Source: Bretschneidera sinensis
Taxonomy: Eukaryota; Streptophyta; Magnoliopsida; Brassicales; Akaniaceae
NCBI GenBank assembly: GCA_023935145.1
Contig: CM043705.1
Coordinates: 53,292,584 to 53,356,583 of the forward strand
Reading direction: 5' to 3'
Length of the DNA: 64,000 nucleotides
In this document: in pieces, positions 1 to 13,077 of the stretch
How positions within the stretch are numbered: position 1 is the stretch's first letter
Layout of the letters: each line of letters starts with the position of its first letter
Program-made: the position numbers and the translations under genes
The notes under the pieces: model-generated
Databases searched by the model: none
Seen by the model: only the letters and a program-made list of their open reading frames with translations
What the model was told of the DNA's origin: nothing

Positions 1-231
1 TGTCACTCAAACTTCAAAAGGGACTGTTGGTAGTGTAAAAGTCTATTGTGTTCTAATCTTTATTTTTTCTACAAATTGCATGGTAACTATATTTTTATTT
101 TTGGAAAATAACAAAAAAATTTAAAACATTCATTTTTTTTTAAAGAAAGAGTGACAATTAAAAGAGTAATAATTCTTGATACCTTATGAATTACTTACTC
201 CATTTTATTTTATTAAAAATTGCACCAATAG
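1..231. other. Left flank of the nested transposon complex, ending in TSD AATAG
   Basis: AT-rich sequence with no gene or RNA that I can support. The last five bases (227-231, aatag) are repeated directly after the 3' LTR of the outermost element (33431-33435). They are therefore read as the target-site duplication of that insertion. Confidence 0.8.
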
Positions 232-2277
232 TGTAATACCCGTGCTATTAGAGTATGAGTAAAAAAATTAAATTGATAAATATGATATGAAATTAAAATA
301 ATATATAAATAAAAGATTTATTATTGAATAAAATAATTCTTTAAAAAAAAGATGCGTGGTGGTATAAAGAAAAAGAATAATGAAAAAAAAAGGACTCCTG
401 GACATGCAAAGTTTGCACGTGAGACACCAACATGAAAGAAAAATGGTTGAACGGTGGTGGTGGGATTTGGTATAAAAAGTTACTATTTTTATTTTTGTTT
501 ATTATTTTACCAAATCTTGTTTGGTTTTCTTTCTTCTTCAATAAAAATTACTCTATTTTTTAAAACACTTGAGAATTGAAAGAAAAGTTGAAAGAGTAAA
601 ATTTTGAAGGGATTTACGAGAGAATTTTACAGAGTCACAAAAAGCTCTAAAAAAACGAAAAATAATAATGTAAATTTTATTTTTAAAATTTAGCATACAT
701 AAAATTTCTTGGAATTCAATGTGGGAATTTTCAAAGAGTGTAAATTATGGAAAAATTGAAGAATAAATTACAAATCTTTAATTTAAATATTATATCAGGT
801 GTGGACAATTAGCAATTGGGAGAAATTACTGAAAGGAGCAGAAAATGCAAGAAGGTGATCCACGAGTAGCTTTAAGTGCTACGTGGTGAGTTAGGTTTAC
901 TTTAAGTAATCAAGATAAATAGGAAATATATAGTGATAGTATTTGAATAAATCATTAACTTATGATTTGGTGATAGATGAAAGTTCGTTGATAAGTATGT
1001 TAGGAATAGTGGATGTGTATAAAATTATTTTATGAGAAATAATATTATTGGAATAATGAGTCGATTTAATAATAAAGGCGATAGGTGAAATTCTTGACGA
1101 GCTATGGTTGATGATTTGATATGATTTATGAGAAGAGGAATTTAGTGGATCTCGACGAGTTATAGTTGATGATTTGATATGATTTATGATGAGAGAAATT
1201 TAGTGAAAATTTTCAAATAATAATTTGAGAATAATTAGGATAGCTAATTTGAATGTTTGAATACATGCTTGTTTCTATATTATTGTTCATATGCATATTT
1301 ATATTATTGTTCATATGCATACGCATGAAATAAAAAAACCGAGAAGGCAGTCAGTCTAAATGAAAATAAAAGAACCGGGAGGGCAATCGGTCTAAATGAA
1401 AATTGTGATAGCCGTTATATGCTGGAAATAAAGAACCGGAAGGCAGCCAGTCTGAATAAAAATAAAAGAATCGGGAAAGCAATCGGTCTAAGATAAACAT
1501 GTCGATATATGGGAAGACGTTCCCAATAATAATAACATTTAAATTCATGCATTGAATTTGCTTCAATATTGATTTTTATTACTTGAGATGCTAAAGTGTT
1601 ATTCATGATTGTAAATTTATTGATAGATGAATGAGTCACACAGAGAGACAATTATGCTAAGAAGAAATATGGAAATATGAAATGAAGAGGATTATCTGGG
1701 TGACTAGTTATATGATGTGAACCTCATAATGAGGTAATTATGAGATAGATTTGATAATCTCAAGATGATGATTAACTATATGAAAAAAAGATATTTATAA
1801 AGGAAGAGAATTTGATATGAGTAGTTATAATAGAATGTTATTATCAAAATATATAAGATATAGATGAATGAATATTAGAAGATTACTTATACAAATTGGA
1901 TACTTCTAGTAAGTTTAATTCACTAAGGTTGTGAAGCTCACTCCTCATTGTACAATGATTTCAGGTAGCATGCAGGATAGATAGTTTGGTGAGTTGAGAT
2001 TCAGACAAAGTCATTATCTATAAGCCACGTGGTTCACATCCTCAGACTAATGAAAAACAACAAAACAAAAATTTATTTTAAATATTCATGCATATTACGT
2101 TATATATAATGTTTAAGTCAAGATCTGAAAGATGTATCTCTCTTGTTGAAGGTTGAGGACTAATGTAAAAATTGCAGTTGGTATTATTTTTTATTGTTGC
2201 ATATATATGTCATGTTGGAAATTTTAAAATGTAACAACACCGTCTCGGGGGTGGCCAACCTGTGATAGGTCATTACA
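232..2277 (+). repeat. 5' LTR of element A
   Basis: Starts tgtaataccc and ends cattaca, followed by a primer binding site. A TATA-like box (tataaaaag, 471-479) lies about 240 bases in. Just upstream is a short inverted repeat, tgcaaa/tttgca (405-410, 412-417). A minisatellite of about 36-bp units with the core aaccgggaaggcagtcggtc lies at about 1338-1495. Open frames that cross this minisatellite are artefacts of the repeat. Confidence 0.9.
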
Positions 2278-2281
2278 ATTT

Positions 2282-2292
2282 TAGTATCAGAG
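2282..2292 (+). other. Primer binding site of element A (tRNA-iMet type)
   Basis: The sequence tagtatcagag lies four bases after the LTR end. It differs by one base from tggtatcagag, the usual plant retrotransposon complement of initiator-Met tRNA. It marks the start of the internal region and the plus orientation. Confidence 0.75.
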
Positions 2293-2378
2293 TATTAGGT
2301 TTTATGATTCTGTAGACTATATAAAAAGAAATAAAGTGAAAGATTAAAATAAACTATATTTTAATGCAGAGTTTGAGG

Positions 2379-3274
2379 ATGACACGTGGACGTGCTAGAA
2401 CTAGAATTAGAGTTGTTGATTGAGAGGGCATGGTAGGCCCCAATTTTTTAAACAAGTTGAGATTGAGATGGAAGTTGAGTCTGAATCTGTGGTTCCTAGA
2501 AGGGAACGTGTTGACAGTATAATTGATATTAGTGGGGGTATGAGAGAATCTAGAGTTGAAAGAGATGAGCTAAAAGAAGCTTTTGCTCATGCTCTTGAGA
2601 AAATGAATGTAACAAATGATAGAATTGATAGTTTATAGCATAGACTTAATGAACAAGCTAGAACAGTGCCTGAGGTTGTTGTAAACCCAATAATGGTAGA
2701 CGTTCAAAAGAGGAAATGTGAGTTTATGCATTAGATGCAGAGAGATTTTTTTGTTAAATATATTTAGTTGAATGCTTTGTTGCTTAAAGGATCTATAAAT
2801 CCTTTTGAGCCTGAGCTATGGGTGAAATATGTAAAGAGATTATTTGGTATTTTACTAGTGAGAGACATGCAGAGGGTTGTCTTTGCTTCGTTTGAGTTAG
2901 AAGGAGAATCTTTAGAATGATGGGAGGATACTCTTCCCAGGGTAAGTGCATATGTTGATAGACCCTTAACCTGGTTTAAGGAGGTTTTGCTTGATAAATA
3001 CTTTTCTTATACCTTTAGAGCTAAACAAGAGAGAGATTTTATTTATTTAAGGCAAATGTATTAACTATGACTCAATATGATAGGAGATTTGTGCCTTTGT
3101 CGAGGTTTGTACCAGAAATTGTAGACCTAGAGGAGAAGTGTAAGAGATTCATAGATGAATTACATTTTGAGATTAAATTGAAACTATCTTACATGATGCA
3201 TATGAATTATGCTAGGTTGGTGGATAGAGCATTATAGATTGAGAAGGATGTGATGGAGTTAGGAGGTAGGAGGA
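2379..3274 (+). pseudogene. gag of element A, 5' portion
   Basis: Broken capsid gene running from the atg at 2379 to the insertion point of element C. Recognisable Ty3/gypsy gag segments, spread over several frames, include an acidic N-terminus (2420-2638), then PFEPELWVKYVKR near 2800 and VFASFELEGES near 2880, followed by RPLTWFKEVLLDKYF near 2960 and YDRRFVPLSRFVPE near 3080. In intact relatives this protein forms the virus-like particle. Stops and frameshifts are frequent. The gene continues at 27584 on the far side of element C. Confidence 0.8.
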
Positions 3275-5179
3275 TGTAACAACCTATCCCGGGTGGGCCA
3301 CCCCCGAGATGGTGTTGTCACATTTTGAAAATCCCAGCACGCGACAGATATGCAATAAGAAAAAATAACACTAACATAAATTTTTACATCAATCCTCAAC
3401 CCTTAACATGGGAGATACATCATTCTGATATTGACTTAATACAACATACTATACATGAATATTTACAAATAATTTTTTATTTTTTTTTCTCATTAATCTA
3501 AGGATGTGGACACGTACGTGGCTTACAGAAAATGATTTTGTCTGAACCTCAGCTCGTCAAACTATCTGTCATGCCTGCTACTTGAAATCATTGTACAATG
3601 AGGAGTGAGTTTCATAAGCTCATTGAATTAAATTTACTAGAAGTATTCAATTTTATATTTCCAGTTACATCTTACATTTCAATTACTTCTAAAAATCTTC
3701 CGATATTCGTTCATCTTTTTTCCTCAAATACTTCAATAACAGTATTCTGTAATCACTACTCAATTTCATAATTCCCCTATTACACAATATCTTCTTAAGT
3801 TACTCATCATACATATTTCCATATTTCTTCCTTAGCATTTTTTTTTCTCTCTGTGAGACTCATTCCTCTATCAATAGATTTACAATCATAAATAACATTT
3901 TAACATATCAAGCAATAACAATCAATATTTAAAACAAATGCAATGCGTGAAGTTAAATGTTATTATTATTGGGAACGTCTTCCCATATGTCGACATGTTT
4001 TTATCTTAGATCGGCTGCGTTCCTGGTTATTTTATTCTCATTTAGACCGGCTGCCCTCCCGGTTTTTTTATTTTTATTTAGACTGGCTGCCCTCCCGGTT
4101 CTTTTATTTCATGCATATGCATATGAATAATGATATGAATATGCATATGAATAATAAAATAAAAACAAGCATGTATTCAAATATTTAAACTAGTTATCCT
4201 GATTATTCTCAAATTATTATTTGAAAATTTTCACTAAATTCCTTTCTTCATAAATCATATCAAATCATCAACCATAGCTTATCAAGATCCACTAAATTTC
4301 CTTACCTCATAAATCATAACAAATCATTAACCATAGCTCATCAATAATTTTACTTATCACCTTTATTATTAAATCGACTCATTATTCCAATAATATTATT
4401 TCTCATAAAATAATTCTCTACACGTCTACTATTCCTATCATACCTATCAACCAACTTTCATCTATCACCACATCATAAGTTAATAATTTATTCTAATATT
4501 ATCACTATATATTTCATATTTATCTTGATTACTTAAAGTAAATCTAACTCACCACGTAGCACTAAGAGCTACCCGTGGATCACCTCATTGCATTTCCTGC
4601 TCATCTCAGCAATTTCTCCCAGTTGCTGATCGTCAACACCTAACATAATATTTATATTAAAATTTCTAATTTATTCTTTAATTCTTCCATAATTCACATC
4701 ATTTGAAAATTCTCACTTTGAATTTCGGGAAATTTCATGTATGCTAGATTTCAAAAATAAAACTTATATTATTATCTTCTATTTTTCTTAGAGCTTCTCG
4801 TGCCTCTCTGTAAAATTCTTCCGTAAACCCCTTCAAAATTTTACTCTTTCAACCATTCTTTTAGTCCCCAAGCATTTAAAGAAATAGAGTAGCTTGAATT
4901 GAGGAATTTTATGTTATATGCAGATTTTTGCCCCCCTCCCCCCCCTCAACTGTTCACTTTTGTGCGGTGTATCATACATGATACACAGCACACCACACTC
5001 CCTCTTTTGGTAACACCTGGATTCCAGGTGTTGCCACATTGTTTTTCTTTTCTTCTTCCTACCCACACTAAACACGTCCATCTTTTTTTTCTTTTTTTAA
5101 AGATAATTATTTTATTCAATAATAATTATTTCACGTATATATATTATTTTAATCTTACTTTATGAATACGGGTATTACA
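3275..5179 (-). repeat. 3' LTR of element C
   Basis: Bounded by tgtaacaacctatcccgggt (plus left end) and gggtattaca (right end). Immediately outside the right end, in minus sense, is the tract TATAAGGTGGGTAGAAG, the polypurine-tract position also seen before the A and B 3' LTRs. Near the LTR start are two hairpins: gtgtatcat/atgatacac (4967-4986) and aacacctgga/tccaggtgtt (5012-5032). A C-rich run (4931-4946) is G-rich on the transcribed strand. The family minisatellite lies at about 3990-4110. Confidence 0.88.
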
Positions 5180-5961
5180 CTTCTACCCACCTTATAAAAT
5201 TTCATCCTCGAAAATTCCTTACCTAACTCAAGAAACAATGTGAATAATATTTCTTCATAGTTGCCTCACGCTTTCACGTAATCTTTTCGCATTCTTTATT
5301 CCGCCACCGAACTTGAATTAATGAAATTATTTTATTATACAAGACTTGTTCTTTTCTGTCTAAAATTCTCACTGGTACTTGTATAAAAGTCGAATCTTTC
5401 TGAATTTCTACAGCATTTCTACAGCTTAGCTTGAAATATTATGAGATTTATCAAGTAAACGCTCTCGCAAAAGTGAAACGTGGAATATGTTATGTCACTG
5501 CTTCAACTCTAGAGTCAAATCCAGACTATTCACAACTAGTCCAACTTTCTCAATAACCTCATAAGGTCTCACTTACCTCAGACTCAACTTTCATTTCTAT
5601 TTGATCCTCAACACACCTTTTCATGGAGATATTTTCAAATACACCCAATCACCCACTTGAAACTCAAGTGGTCTTCTTCTATTATCAGCGTAGCTATTCG
5701 GTCTACTCTGTGCTGTTTTAAGGTTTTCTCTAACCAGTTTGATCATCTTAGTTGTTAACTTAATAATTTATTAACCAAATATATTTCTCTCTCCCACTTC
5801 TTCCCAACATACTAGAGTTCTTCACCTTCTACCCAATTGTTGAGGATGAAAAGCTATATTAAATTGTAACTGCGTACCCGTGGCTTTCTGAAAGCCTCTC
5901 CAAAACCAATATGTAACTCTAGCATCTCTATTTAACACTATGCTTAATAGTATTCCATATA
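5180..5961 (-). pseudogene. Element C integrase C-terminus and chromodomain region
   Basis: In minus sense this stretch ends the pol frame. It resembles the segments of elements A and B that read ILDRKEQ, then an EEIT/EE-type chromodomain core, then FHELGKE, just before the polypurine tract (about 5190-5400). Chromodomains direct integration of chromoviruses towards particular chromatin. Many stops and indels are present. The frame is interrupted at 5961 by solo LTR D and resumes at 6427. Confidence 0.65.
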
Positions 5962-6421
5962 TGTAATACTCGTGTTTGTAAAATAAGAATAAAGAAGTAA
6001 TTTAATAAATATGACATGAAATTTAAAATAAAGTCAATGTAAAAGGTTTATTAGTATTTGAATAAAGAAAAAAAATTCAAAAAAAATTGTAATACACGTA
6101 TTTGTAAAATAAGAGTAAAGAAGTAATTTAATAAATATGACATGGAATTAAAATCAAGTCTATGTAAAAGGTTTATTAGTACTTGAACAAAGAAAAAAAA
6201 TTCAAAAAAAAAAAATATCAGTGAACAGTAAAACGTGGCAACAGGTGGCAGTACCTGCTGCCAAGTTTTTGTAGAAGTGACAAGTTTTGTTTTTAAAGGC
6301 TGCATGAAGGACATGTAGCCGAAACGTGAAAGTTGGTGAATGTTGCAAATTGCAACAAGTAAAGTGTTGTAGAGATTTTTAGGAGCTGCAGGGGGTGGCC
6401 AACCTAGGATGGGTCGTTACA
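5962..6421 (+). repeat. Solo LTR D, family A/B/C type, with duplicated 5' end
   Basis: Starts tgtaatactc and ends gggtcgttaca, with a perfect TSD atata on both sides (5957-5961 and 6422-6426). It is a complete insertion reduced to one LTR. It is only 460 bp, against about 1.9-2.1 kb for the other LTRs of the family. The first ~126 bp occur twice in tandem (5962-6087 and from 6088). The 3' end keeps the family signature ggtggccaacctaggatggg. Confidence 0.88.
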
Positions 6422-6426
6422 ATATA

Positions 6427-7000
6427 ACCTCACAATCTTAGCTATATACAGTTTAGCCAACTTTTTAGGACTCTAATTTGTTTTAGTTAGAAGAAATTGA
6501 GATGACTTAGAAAGTCTATCTACTATCACTTACACTGTATCTTGACCTCTCTGGGTATGAAAAAAATTCAAAAATAAAATCTATACTCATATTTTTCTAT
6601 GGTCATTCTAGCACAAAAATAGGCTGTTGTAAGCCTCCCGGATGTTTATTCTCTAATTTCACTTACGGATAAAGCAAACATCTAGAAATATATTCAGCTA
6701 CATCACTCATCAATCTTAACCACCAGAAATTTTGCCTCAACCCTCTATACATCTTATTGTTACTCGGGTGCATCGAATATACATCATCATATATCTCTCT
6801 CAATATATTCTTTCTCAACTCCACGTAATTGGGAACAAAAATCCTATGTTCCAATACCAAAATACTTTCATTTCAAATTTTGAACTCATATTGCTTTCTA
6901 GGAAGCACTCGATGCTTAATCTTTTCTATCTCTTTATCTCTACCTTGCATCTCTAACAAGAATTTTACTATGGATGACTGAACAACTATATTTGTTAACA
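6427..7000 (-). pseudogene. Element C integrase core region
   Basis: In minus sense this holds integrase-like coding sequence. The segment at 6663-6860 includes ILREIYDDVYSMHPSNNKMYRGLRQ, then FWWLRLMSDVAEYISRC. This is the H-H-C-C zinc-binding region and the usual start of a gypsy integrase (YWWPGMKRDV-type in relatives). Integrase joins element cDNA to host DNA. The frame is broken on both sides. Confidence 0.75.
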
Positions 7001-7059
7001 ATGATCCTCTATCATTGATATTCAACTTCATTCTTATCTCTCTTAATCTATCATCAATT

Positions 7060-8340
7060 AAACATCATGACTTTCAATAGCAGTCAATCTTCTTGTAGAT
7101 TTTCTACTCAATGCATCAGTTATCACCTTCACATTTTCTAGATGATAGTGAATTGTACAATCATAGTCACTAATCAACTCTATCCACCATCTTTGCCTCA
7201 AATTCAACTCTCTCTAGGTAGTTAAGTATGTCAAACTCTTATAATCCATGAATATCTCACAAGTGGCTCCATACAGAGGATATCTCCGATCTTTAAAGTA
7301 AACACTATGGTAACCAACTCTACGCTATGAGTGGGGTAATTTCTATAACGAATCTTCAATTGCTTAGAAGTATAGGCTAAAGTTTTCCCATGTTACATCA
7401 TCACATATCCCAACAATTGATGCGATGCATCATTATACACCACAAATCATTCATCACCAGAAGGGAGCACCAATATTAGAGCTGTTGTCAATTTCTCCTT
7501 TAGTAATTAGAAATTTTTCTCACACTTCCCTCACCATACAAATCTCCCATCTTTCCTAGTCAGTCTAGTCAACAGTATTACAATAATAGAAAATTTATGA
7601 AAAAATCATCTATAATAACCAGCTAATCCCAAGAAAATTCTAATCTCAATCACATTAGTTCGTCTCTCCCAACTTAATGTTGACTCTACCTTTTGTGGAT
7701 CAACTGTTTTGCCATCTCCAGATATTACATGCCCCAAGAAGTTATTTCATTTAGCAAAAATTTAAATTTAAGAAATTATAGCATACAATCTCTCTCTCCT
7801 CAAAATCTCCAACACACTCTCTAATGTTTCACATGTTCTTCCTCATTGTTAGAATATACCAAAATGTCATCAATAATTATAACCACAAATTTGTCAAGAA
7901 ATAGTTTAAAACCCTATTCATCAAATCCATGAATGTTGCTAGAGCATTTGTCAACCCAAATGGCATCACAAGAAACTTATGACAATAACGTGTCCTAAAA
8001 GCAATCTTAGGCACGTCTCATTTCTTTATCCTTAACTAGTGATAACTTGATATCAGGCTTATCTTAGAAAATACTCTCGCTTTCCACAACAATTCAAAAA
8101 ATTCATTTATCCTAGGAAATAAATATTTGTTCTTAACAGAGATCTTGTTCGGCTGCTTCTAATCTATACACCACATCATCGTTCTATCTTTCTTCTTTGC
8201 AAACAATTCAAGGGCTCCTTATGGTGGCACGTGGTAGAATAAATTTTTTTATCTAACAACTCTTGAAGCTGAACTTTCAATTCTCAATTGATGTAATAAC
8301 GAGTGTCATTCTATAGGGTGCTATAGAAATATGTGATGAA
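7060..8340 (-). pseudogene. Element C reverse transcriptase and RNase H
   Basis: Degenerate RT/RNase H in minus sense. The RT catalytic block IDDILVYS is encoded at about 7855-7880 (plus gaatataccaaaatgtcatc). Upstream in the same sense, about 7930-8050, are the FGLTN and YHQLR-type blocks. The tether and RNase H sequence lies at about 7060-7560, with an [12 protein letters not shown] end followed by the [14 protein letters not shown] block. Many stops. Confidence 0.75.
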
Positions 8341-8516
8341 CCTCATATTACATCAATAGAGAATTTAATTTCCTTACTGAGAGGTAAACTAAACAACTCA
8401 TCAAGAAATACTTTAGAAAAATCTTTCACTACTAAGATTTCTTCCAACTCTCTACTATTATTTTTAAAATCCTCCACATATGCCAAATACTCCAACATCT
8501 TTTCCTTGACCATTTA

Positions 8517-8960
8517 CTAGTAGTCAGAACAAAATAAGATAGTTATAGAGTATCTTACATTCTTTTGGAAAATTAAACTCCTCTTGTCCATATCCTGAAC
8601 ACTACATTTTTTTCTTCTGGAACAACCAACCCAGGCATAATACGTCGACAACCAATTCATTCCCAAAATCAAATGAAAATTTGTCATATTCAAAGGTAAT
8701 AAATCAACTTCAGATTCTCTATCACTGATACGAATCACACAACCTTTGTAAACATTTATGATTATCACTGTATCTCTAGTGGGAATTTCAGCAATACTAT
8801 TATGCATTAAAGGACTAATACATGCATCAGTAAGCTTCATAAATACTGGATGCAAAAGAATGGGTTGCACCAAGATCAACCCACATTGATATGTCCACAT
8901 TTTTTTCATACAAAGCACCTCAAATTAGAACAATTATGGGATAAATATCTTATCAGATTA
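8517..8960 (-). pseudogene. Element C aspartic protease region
   Basis: A 133-codon open stretch (8517-8918) contains the retropepsin-fold segments CISPLMHNSIAEIPTRD, GCVIRISDRESEVDLLPL and HLILGMNWLSTYYAW. In intact Ty3/gypsy elements this domain cleaves the Gag-Pol polyprotein; the usual catalytic D-S/T-G triad would lie just upstream, at the VQPILLHP segment, where it is degraded. The frame joins gag on the right. Confidence 0.75.
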
Positions 8961-9662
8961 CATATATAACAAACTTTTGTTTCTCGATCATATATCAGAT
9001 TACCACTTCCCCTTGGTGGCATACTTACTTCCTCTGCCATGACTTCCAGTTTTCATAACCTGTCTCCCAAATCTAAGGGTCCCACCGATAGTATTCTGAG
9101 CTACAGAAGCAACATATCTTGTTTGCCTTCGACTCTGTACTACAGTTCCTTGTAAGAAGGAACGCCCCATCTGGGGTGGTCTCTCATCCTGTACACTCAT
9201 ACTATCACTACCTCTAAAACCTTCATATCTAAGCCTTTTTAACCACTCTCTCTCTTTCCCTTAAACTCCTTCACATCTTTCCTAATCTGAAATGATATAT
9301 CCACCAACTTGACATAATTTATATGCCTTATGTAAGATAGTTTTGATCAAATCTTTAAACATAGTTCATCTATGAACCTCTTACACTTTTTCTCCTCTAG
9401 GTTTACAATTTTCGGTACAAACCTCGACAAAGCCATTAATCTCCTATCATACTGAGTCATAGTCAATACATTTGCCTCAAATAAATAAAACCTCTTTCTT
9501 GTTGGACTCTAAAAGTATAAGGAAAGTATTTATCAAGGAAAACCTCTTTAAACGTATTCCAGGTTAAATGGTCTATCAACAAATGCACTTACCTTGGGAA
9601 GAGTATCCTCTCATCATTCTAAAACTTCTCCTTCTAACTCAAATGAAGCAAATGTGACCCTC
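8961..9662 (-). pseudogene. Element C gag, 3' portion
   Basis: Minus-strand gag remnant between the protease and the insertion site of element B. The basic C-terminal part (9000-9200) contains RPPQMGRSFLQG and GSHGRGSKYATKGKW, which precede the zinc knuckle in this family. At 9640-9662 the reverse complement encodes FASFELE. The ccctc at 9658-9662 is the TSD of element B, and gag resumes at 19365. Confidence 0.75.
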
Positions 9663-11793
9663 TATAATACCCGTATTCATAAAATAAGGGCAAAGAAGTA
9701 ATTTAATAAATACAGTATGGAATTAAAATAAAATATATATGAAAGGTTAACTATTATTTAAATAAAACAATTTTAGAAAAAAAACTGGACGCGTGAAGGC
9801 GTAGTTATAAAGAAAATGGAAAAAAAAAAACGTGAACAGTATAAAGGAAAGGAAAAAGAAAAAAAGTTTCGTAAAAAAAAAAGAAAAAAACGTGGCAGCA
9901 GGTGGTTGGACAATTGCATGTAAGACACATGCAATTGTCGTGGCAGCTTTTTGAAGCAAATGCTGAGACTTAGTTTGTTTTATATATATAGATATAAGTT
10001 AAGTTACATTATTTATTCATTTCCAAATCCTGTTTGGTTTTTTCCTTTTACAATTCAAACTACTCTATTTCTCTAAACACTTGGGGACCGAAAGAAATGT
10101 TGAAAGTGTAAATTTTTGAAGGGTTTTACGGGAGAATTTTATAGAGAATCACGAGAAGCGCTAAGAAAAACTGAAGGTAATAACATGAAGTTTATTTTTG
10201 AAATTTAGCATACATGAAATTTCTCGGAATTCAAATTGGGAAATTTTAAAGGGTGTAAATTATGAAGAATTGAGGAATAAGTTAGAGATCTAAAATAAAT
10301 ATTATGTCAGGTGTTAACGATCAGCAACCGGGAGAAATTGTTGAGAGGAACGAGAAAGGCAAGGAGGTGATCCACGGGTAGTTCTACGTGCTACGTGGTG
10401 AGCTAGATTTACTTTAAGTAATCTAGATAAAAATGAAATATCTAGTGATAATATTAAAATAAATTATTAACTTATGCTTTGGTGGTAGATGAAAATTTGA
10501 CTGATAGGTATGATAGGAATTTTGGACATGTAGAAAATTATTAGGTGTGAAATAATATTTTTGGAATAATAAGTTGATTTAATAATAAAAGCGATAAGTG
10601 AAATTCTTGATGAGCTATGGTTGATCTTTTGATACGAATTATGAGGAGATGAAATTTAGTGGATCTTGACAAGTTATGATGGATAATTTGATGTGATTTA
10701 TGATGAGAATAATTTAGTGAAATTTTTTTAATAATAATTTGAGAATAATCAGGATAACCAAATTAAATATTTGAATTCATGTTTGTTTTAACGTTATTGT
10801 TCATATACATATTTCATATCATTGTTCATATGCATATGCATTAAATAAAAGAATCGGGGGAGCGTCGGTCTAATTGAAAAAATATGACAGCTGGTATATG
10901 CTGGAAATAAAAGAAAATCGTGATAGTTGATATATGCTGGAAATAAATGAAAACCGGCTAAATACCATGATAGCCGATATATGCTGGAAACGAAAGAACC
11001 GGGAAGGGGCCGGTCTACGATAAAAACATGTCAACATGTGGGAATACATTCCCTAATAATAATTCATGCATTGCATCTGTTTTAAATATTGATTGCATTA
11101 CTGAAATGCTGATGTGTTGTTTGTTATTGTGAATTTATTTATAGATGAATGAGTCTCACAAAGAGACAGTTATGGTGGGAAAGAAATATAGAAGTATGAT
11201 ACGATAAGAACCATCTAAATGGTAGACTTTTTGCTGTGAACCTCATTACGAGATAATTATGAAAAAATTGATGGTCTTGAGATGAACCAATATATAAGAA
11301 GAAGAGATTGATAGAAAATGAGACTTATGATATGTGTAGTGATAGTAGAATGCTATTATCAAGTTATATGAGATAAAATTGATTAAATATTGAAAGACCA
11401 TTTATACAAATTGAGTACTTCTAGTAAATTTAATTCATTGAGCTTGTGGAGCTCACCCCTCATTTTACAATGATTTTAGGTAGTAGGCATGACAAATAGT
11501 TTGGTGAGTTGAAGTTCAGACAAAATCATTATCTGTAAGCCACGTACATGTCCACATCCTCAAACTAATAAGAAAATAAAATAAAAATTTATTTGTAAAT
11601 ATTCATGCATTTTACATTATATATAATGTTTAAGTCAAGATCAAAATGATGTATCTCTCCTGTTGAGGGTTGAGGATTGATGTAAAAATTTCTATTGGTG
11701 TTATTTATATTGTTGCATATATATGTCATGCTGAGATTTTCAAAATGTGATGACACCGTCTCGGGGGTGGCCAACCTGGGATGGGTCGTTACA
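9663..11793 (+). repeat. 5' LTR of element B
   Basis: Starts tataataccc (TG mutated to TA) and ends gggtcgttaca; the following ttttggtataaaaac resembles a decayed tRNA-iMet primer site. It contains a perfect 13-bp inverted repeat, gacaattgcatgt/acatgcaattgtc (9909-9921 and 9927-9939). A TATA tract follows (9981-9990). The CCGG-type minisatellite is at about 10850-11010. Confidence 0.88.
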
Positions 11794-11889
11794 ATTTTGG
11801 TATAAAAACATTAGGTTTTAAGATTTTGTAGACTACATAAAAAGTAAGAAAGTGGAAGACTAAAATAAATCATATTTTAATAGTCTGAG

Positions 11890-13077
11890 GATGGTACATG
11901 GACGTGCTTGAGCTAGAGTTAGAGTTGTTGATTTGAGAGTGTGTGGTAAGCTCCCAATATTTTTGACAAGTTGAGGTTGAGTCTGAAATCTGTGGTTCCT
12001 AGAATGGAACATGTTGAAAGTATAATTAATATTAGTAAAGGTGTGAGAGAATTTGAAGTTGAAAGAGATGAGCTAAGATAAGCCCTTACTTGATGAACAA
12101 GCTAGGGCAGTGCCTGAGGTTGTTGTAAATCCTGTAATGGTAAACGTTCAAAAATGGGGAAAAGTGAGTTTATGCAAGAGATGCAGGGAGATTGTTAAGT
12201 TGAATGTTTTTTTTATTTAAAGGATTTATAAACCCTTTTAAGCCTGAGTTATGGGTGAAACACGTAGAAAGATTTTTTTATTTGGTATTTTACCAGTAAC
12301 TGACAGACAGATTATTGCCTTTGCTTCGTTTGAGTTAGAAGGAGAAGTTTTGGAATGGTGGAAGGATATTTTTCCCAAGGTAAGTGCAGATGTTGATAGA
12401 CCTTTAACTTGTAATAAATTTAATGAGGCTTTTTCTTTTATAAATATTGCTCATACACTTTCAGAGCCCAACAGAAGAGAGATTTCATTTATTTGAGGTA
12501 AAATATGTCGACTGTGACTCAATATGATAGCAGATTTGTGGCTTTGACAAGAGTAGTATTGAAAATGGTAGACTTAGAGGAGAAGAAGTGTAAGAGGTTC
12601 ATAGATGAACTATGTTTAAAGATTTGATCAAAACTATCTTACATGAGGCATATGAATTATGTCAAGTTTGTGGATATATCATTTTAGATTGAGAGAGATG
12701 TGATGGAGTTTAAGGGAAAGAGAAAGAGTGGTTAAAGAGGCTTAGACATGAAGGTTATAGAGGTGGTAGTAGTATGAGTGTACAAGGTCAAAGACCACCC
12801 CAGATGAGGCGTTCCTTGTCACAGAGAACTTTAGTACAAAGTCAGAGGCAAGCAGAATATGTTGCTTCTGTAGCTCAGAGTAATATCGGTGGGACCTATA
12901 GATTTGAGAGATAGGTTATGGGAACTGGAAGTTATGATAAATGTGGGAGTGTACTAATTAGTGGATGTGATAATGTGATAAAAATATTAGAACGTGTTAT
13001 AGATGTAATCTGATAAGATATTTATCCCATAATTTTTCTGATTTGAGGTGATTTGTATATAAAAAATGTGGACATAT
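11890..13077 (+). pseudogene. gag of element B with zinc-knuckle remnant
   Basis: Broken gag aligned with that of A. It includes FASFELEGEVLEWWKD (about 12310-12365) and YDSRFVALTRV near 12525, and RPPQMRRSLSQRTLVQSQRQ near 12795. The nucleocapsid zinc knuckle reads CYRCNLIRYLSHN (about 12992-13030): the first two cysteines remain, the histidine is Tyr and the last cysteine has become Phe. A TSD catat at 13073-13077 marks solo LTR E. Confidence 0.78.

Noticed and set aside
1330..1530. Regularly spaced ~36-bp repeats resembling a CRISPR array
   Set aside because: They lie inside an LTR of a plant retrotransposon, recur in every related LTR, and the spacers are themselves repeated. This is a minisatellite.
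1351..1651. Minus-strand frames with repeated RLPSRFFYF-like residues (also 3943-4188, 18414-18602 and 32389-32697)
   Set aside because: They are translations of the LTR minisatellite, with no codon-level support and no conserved start.
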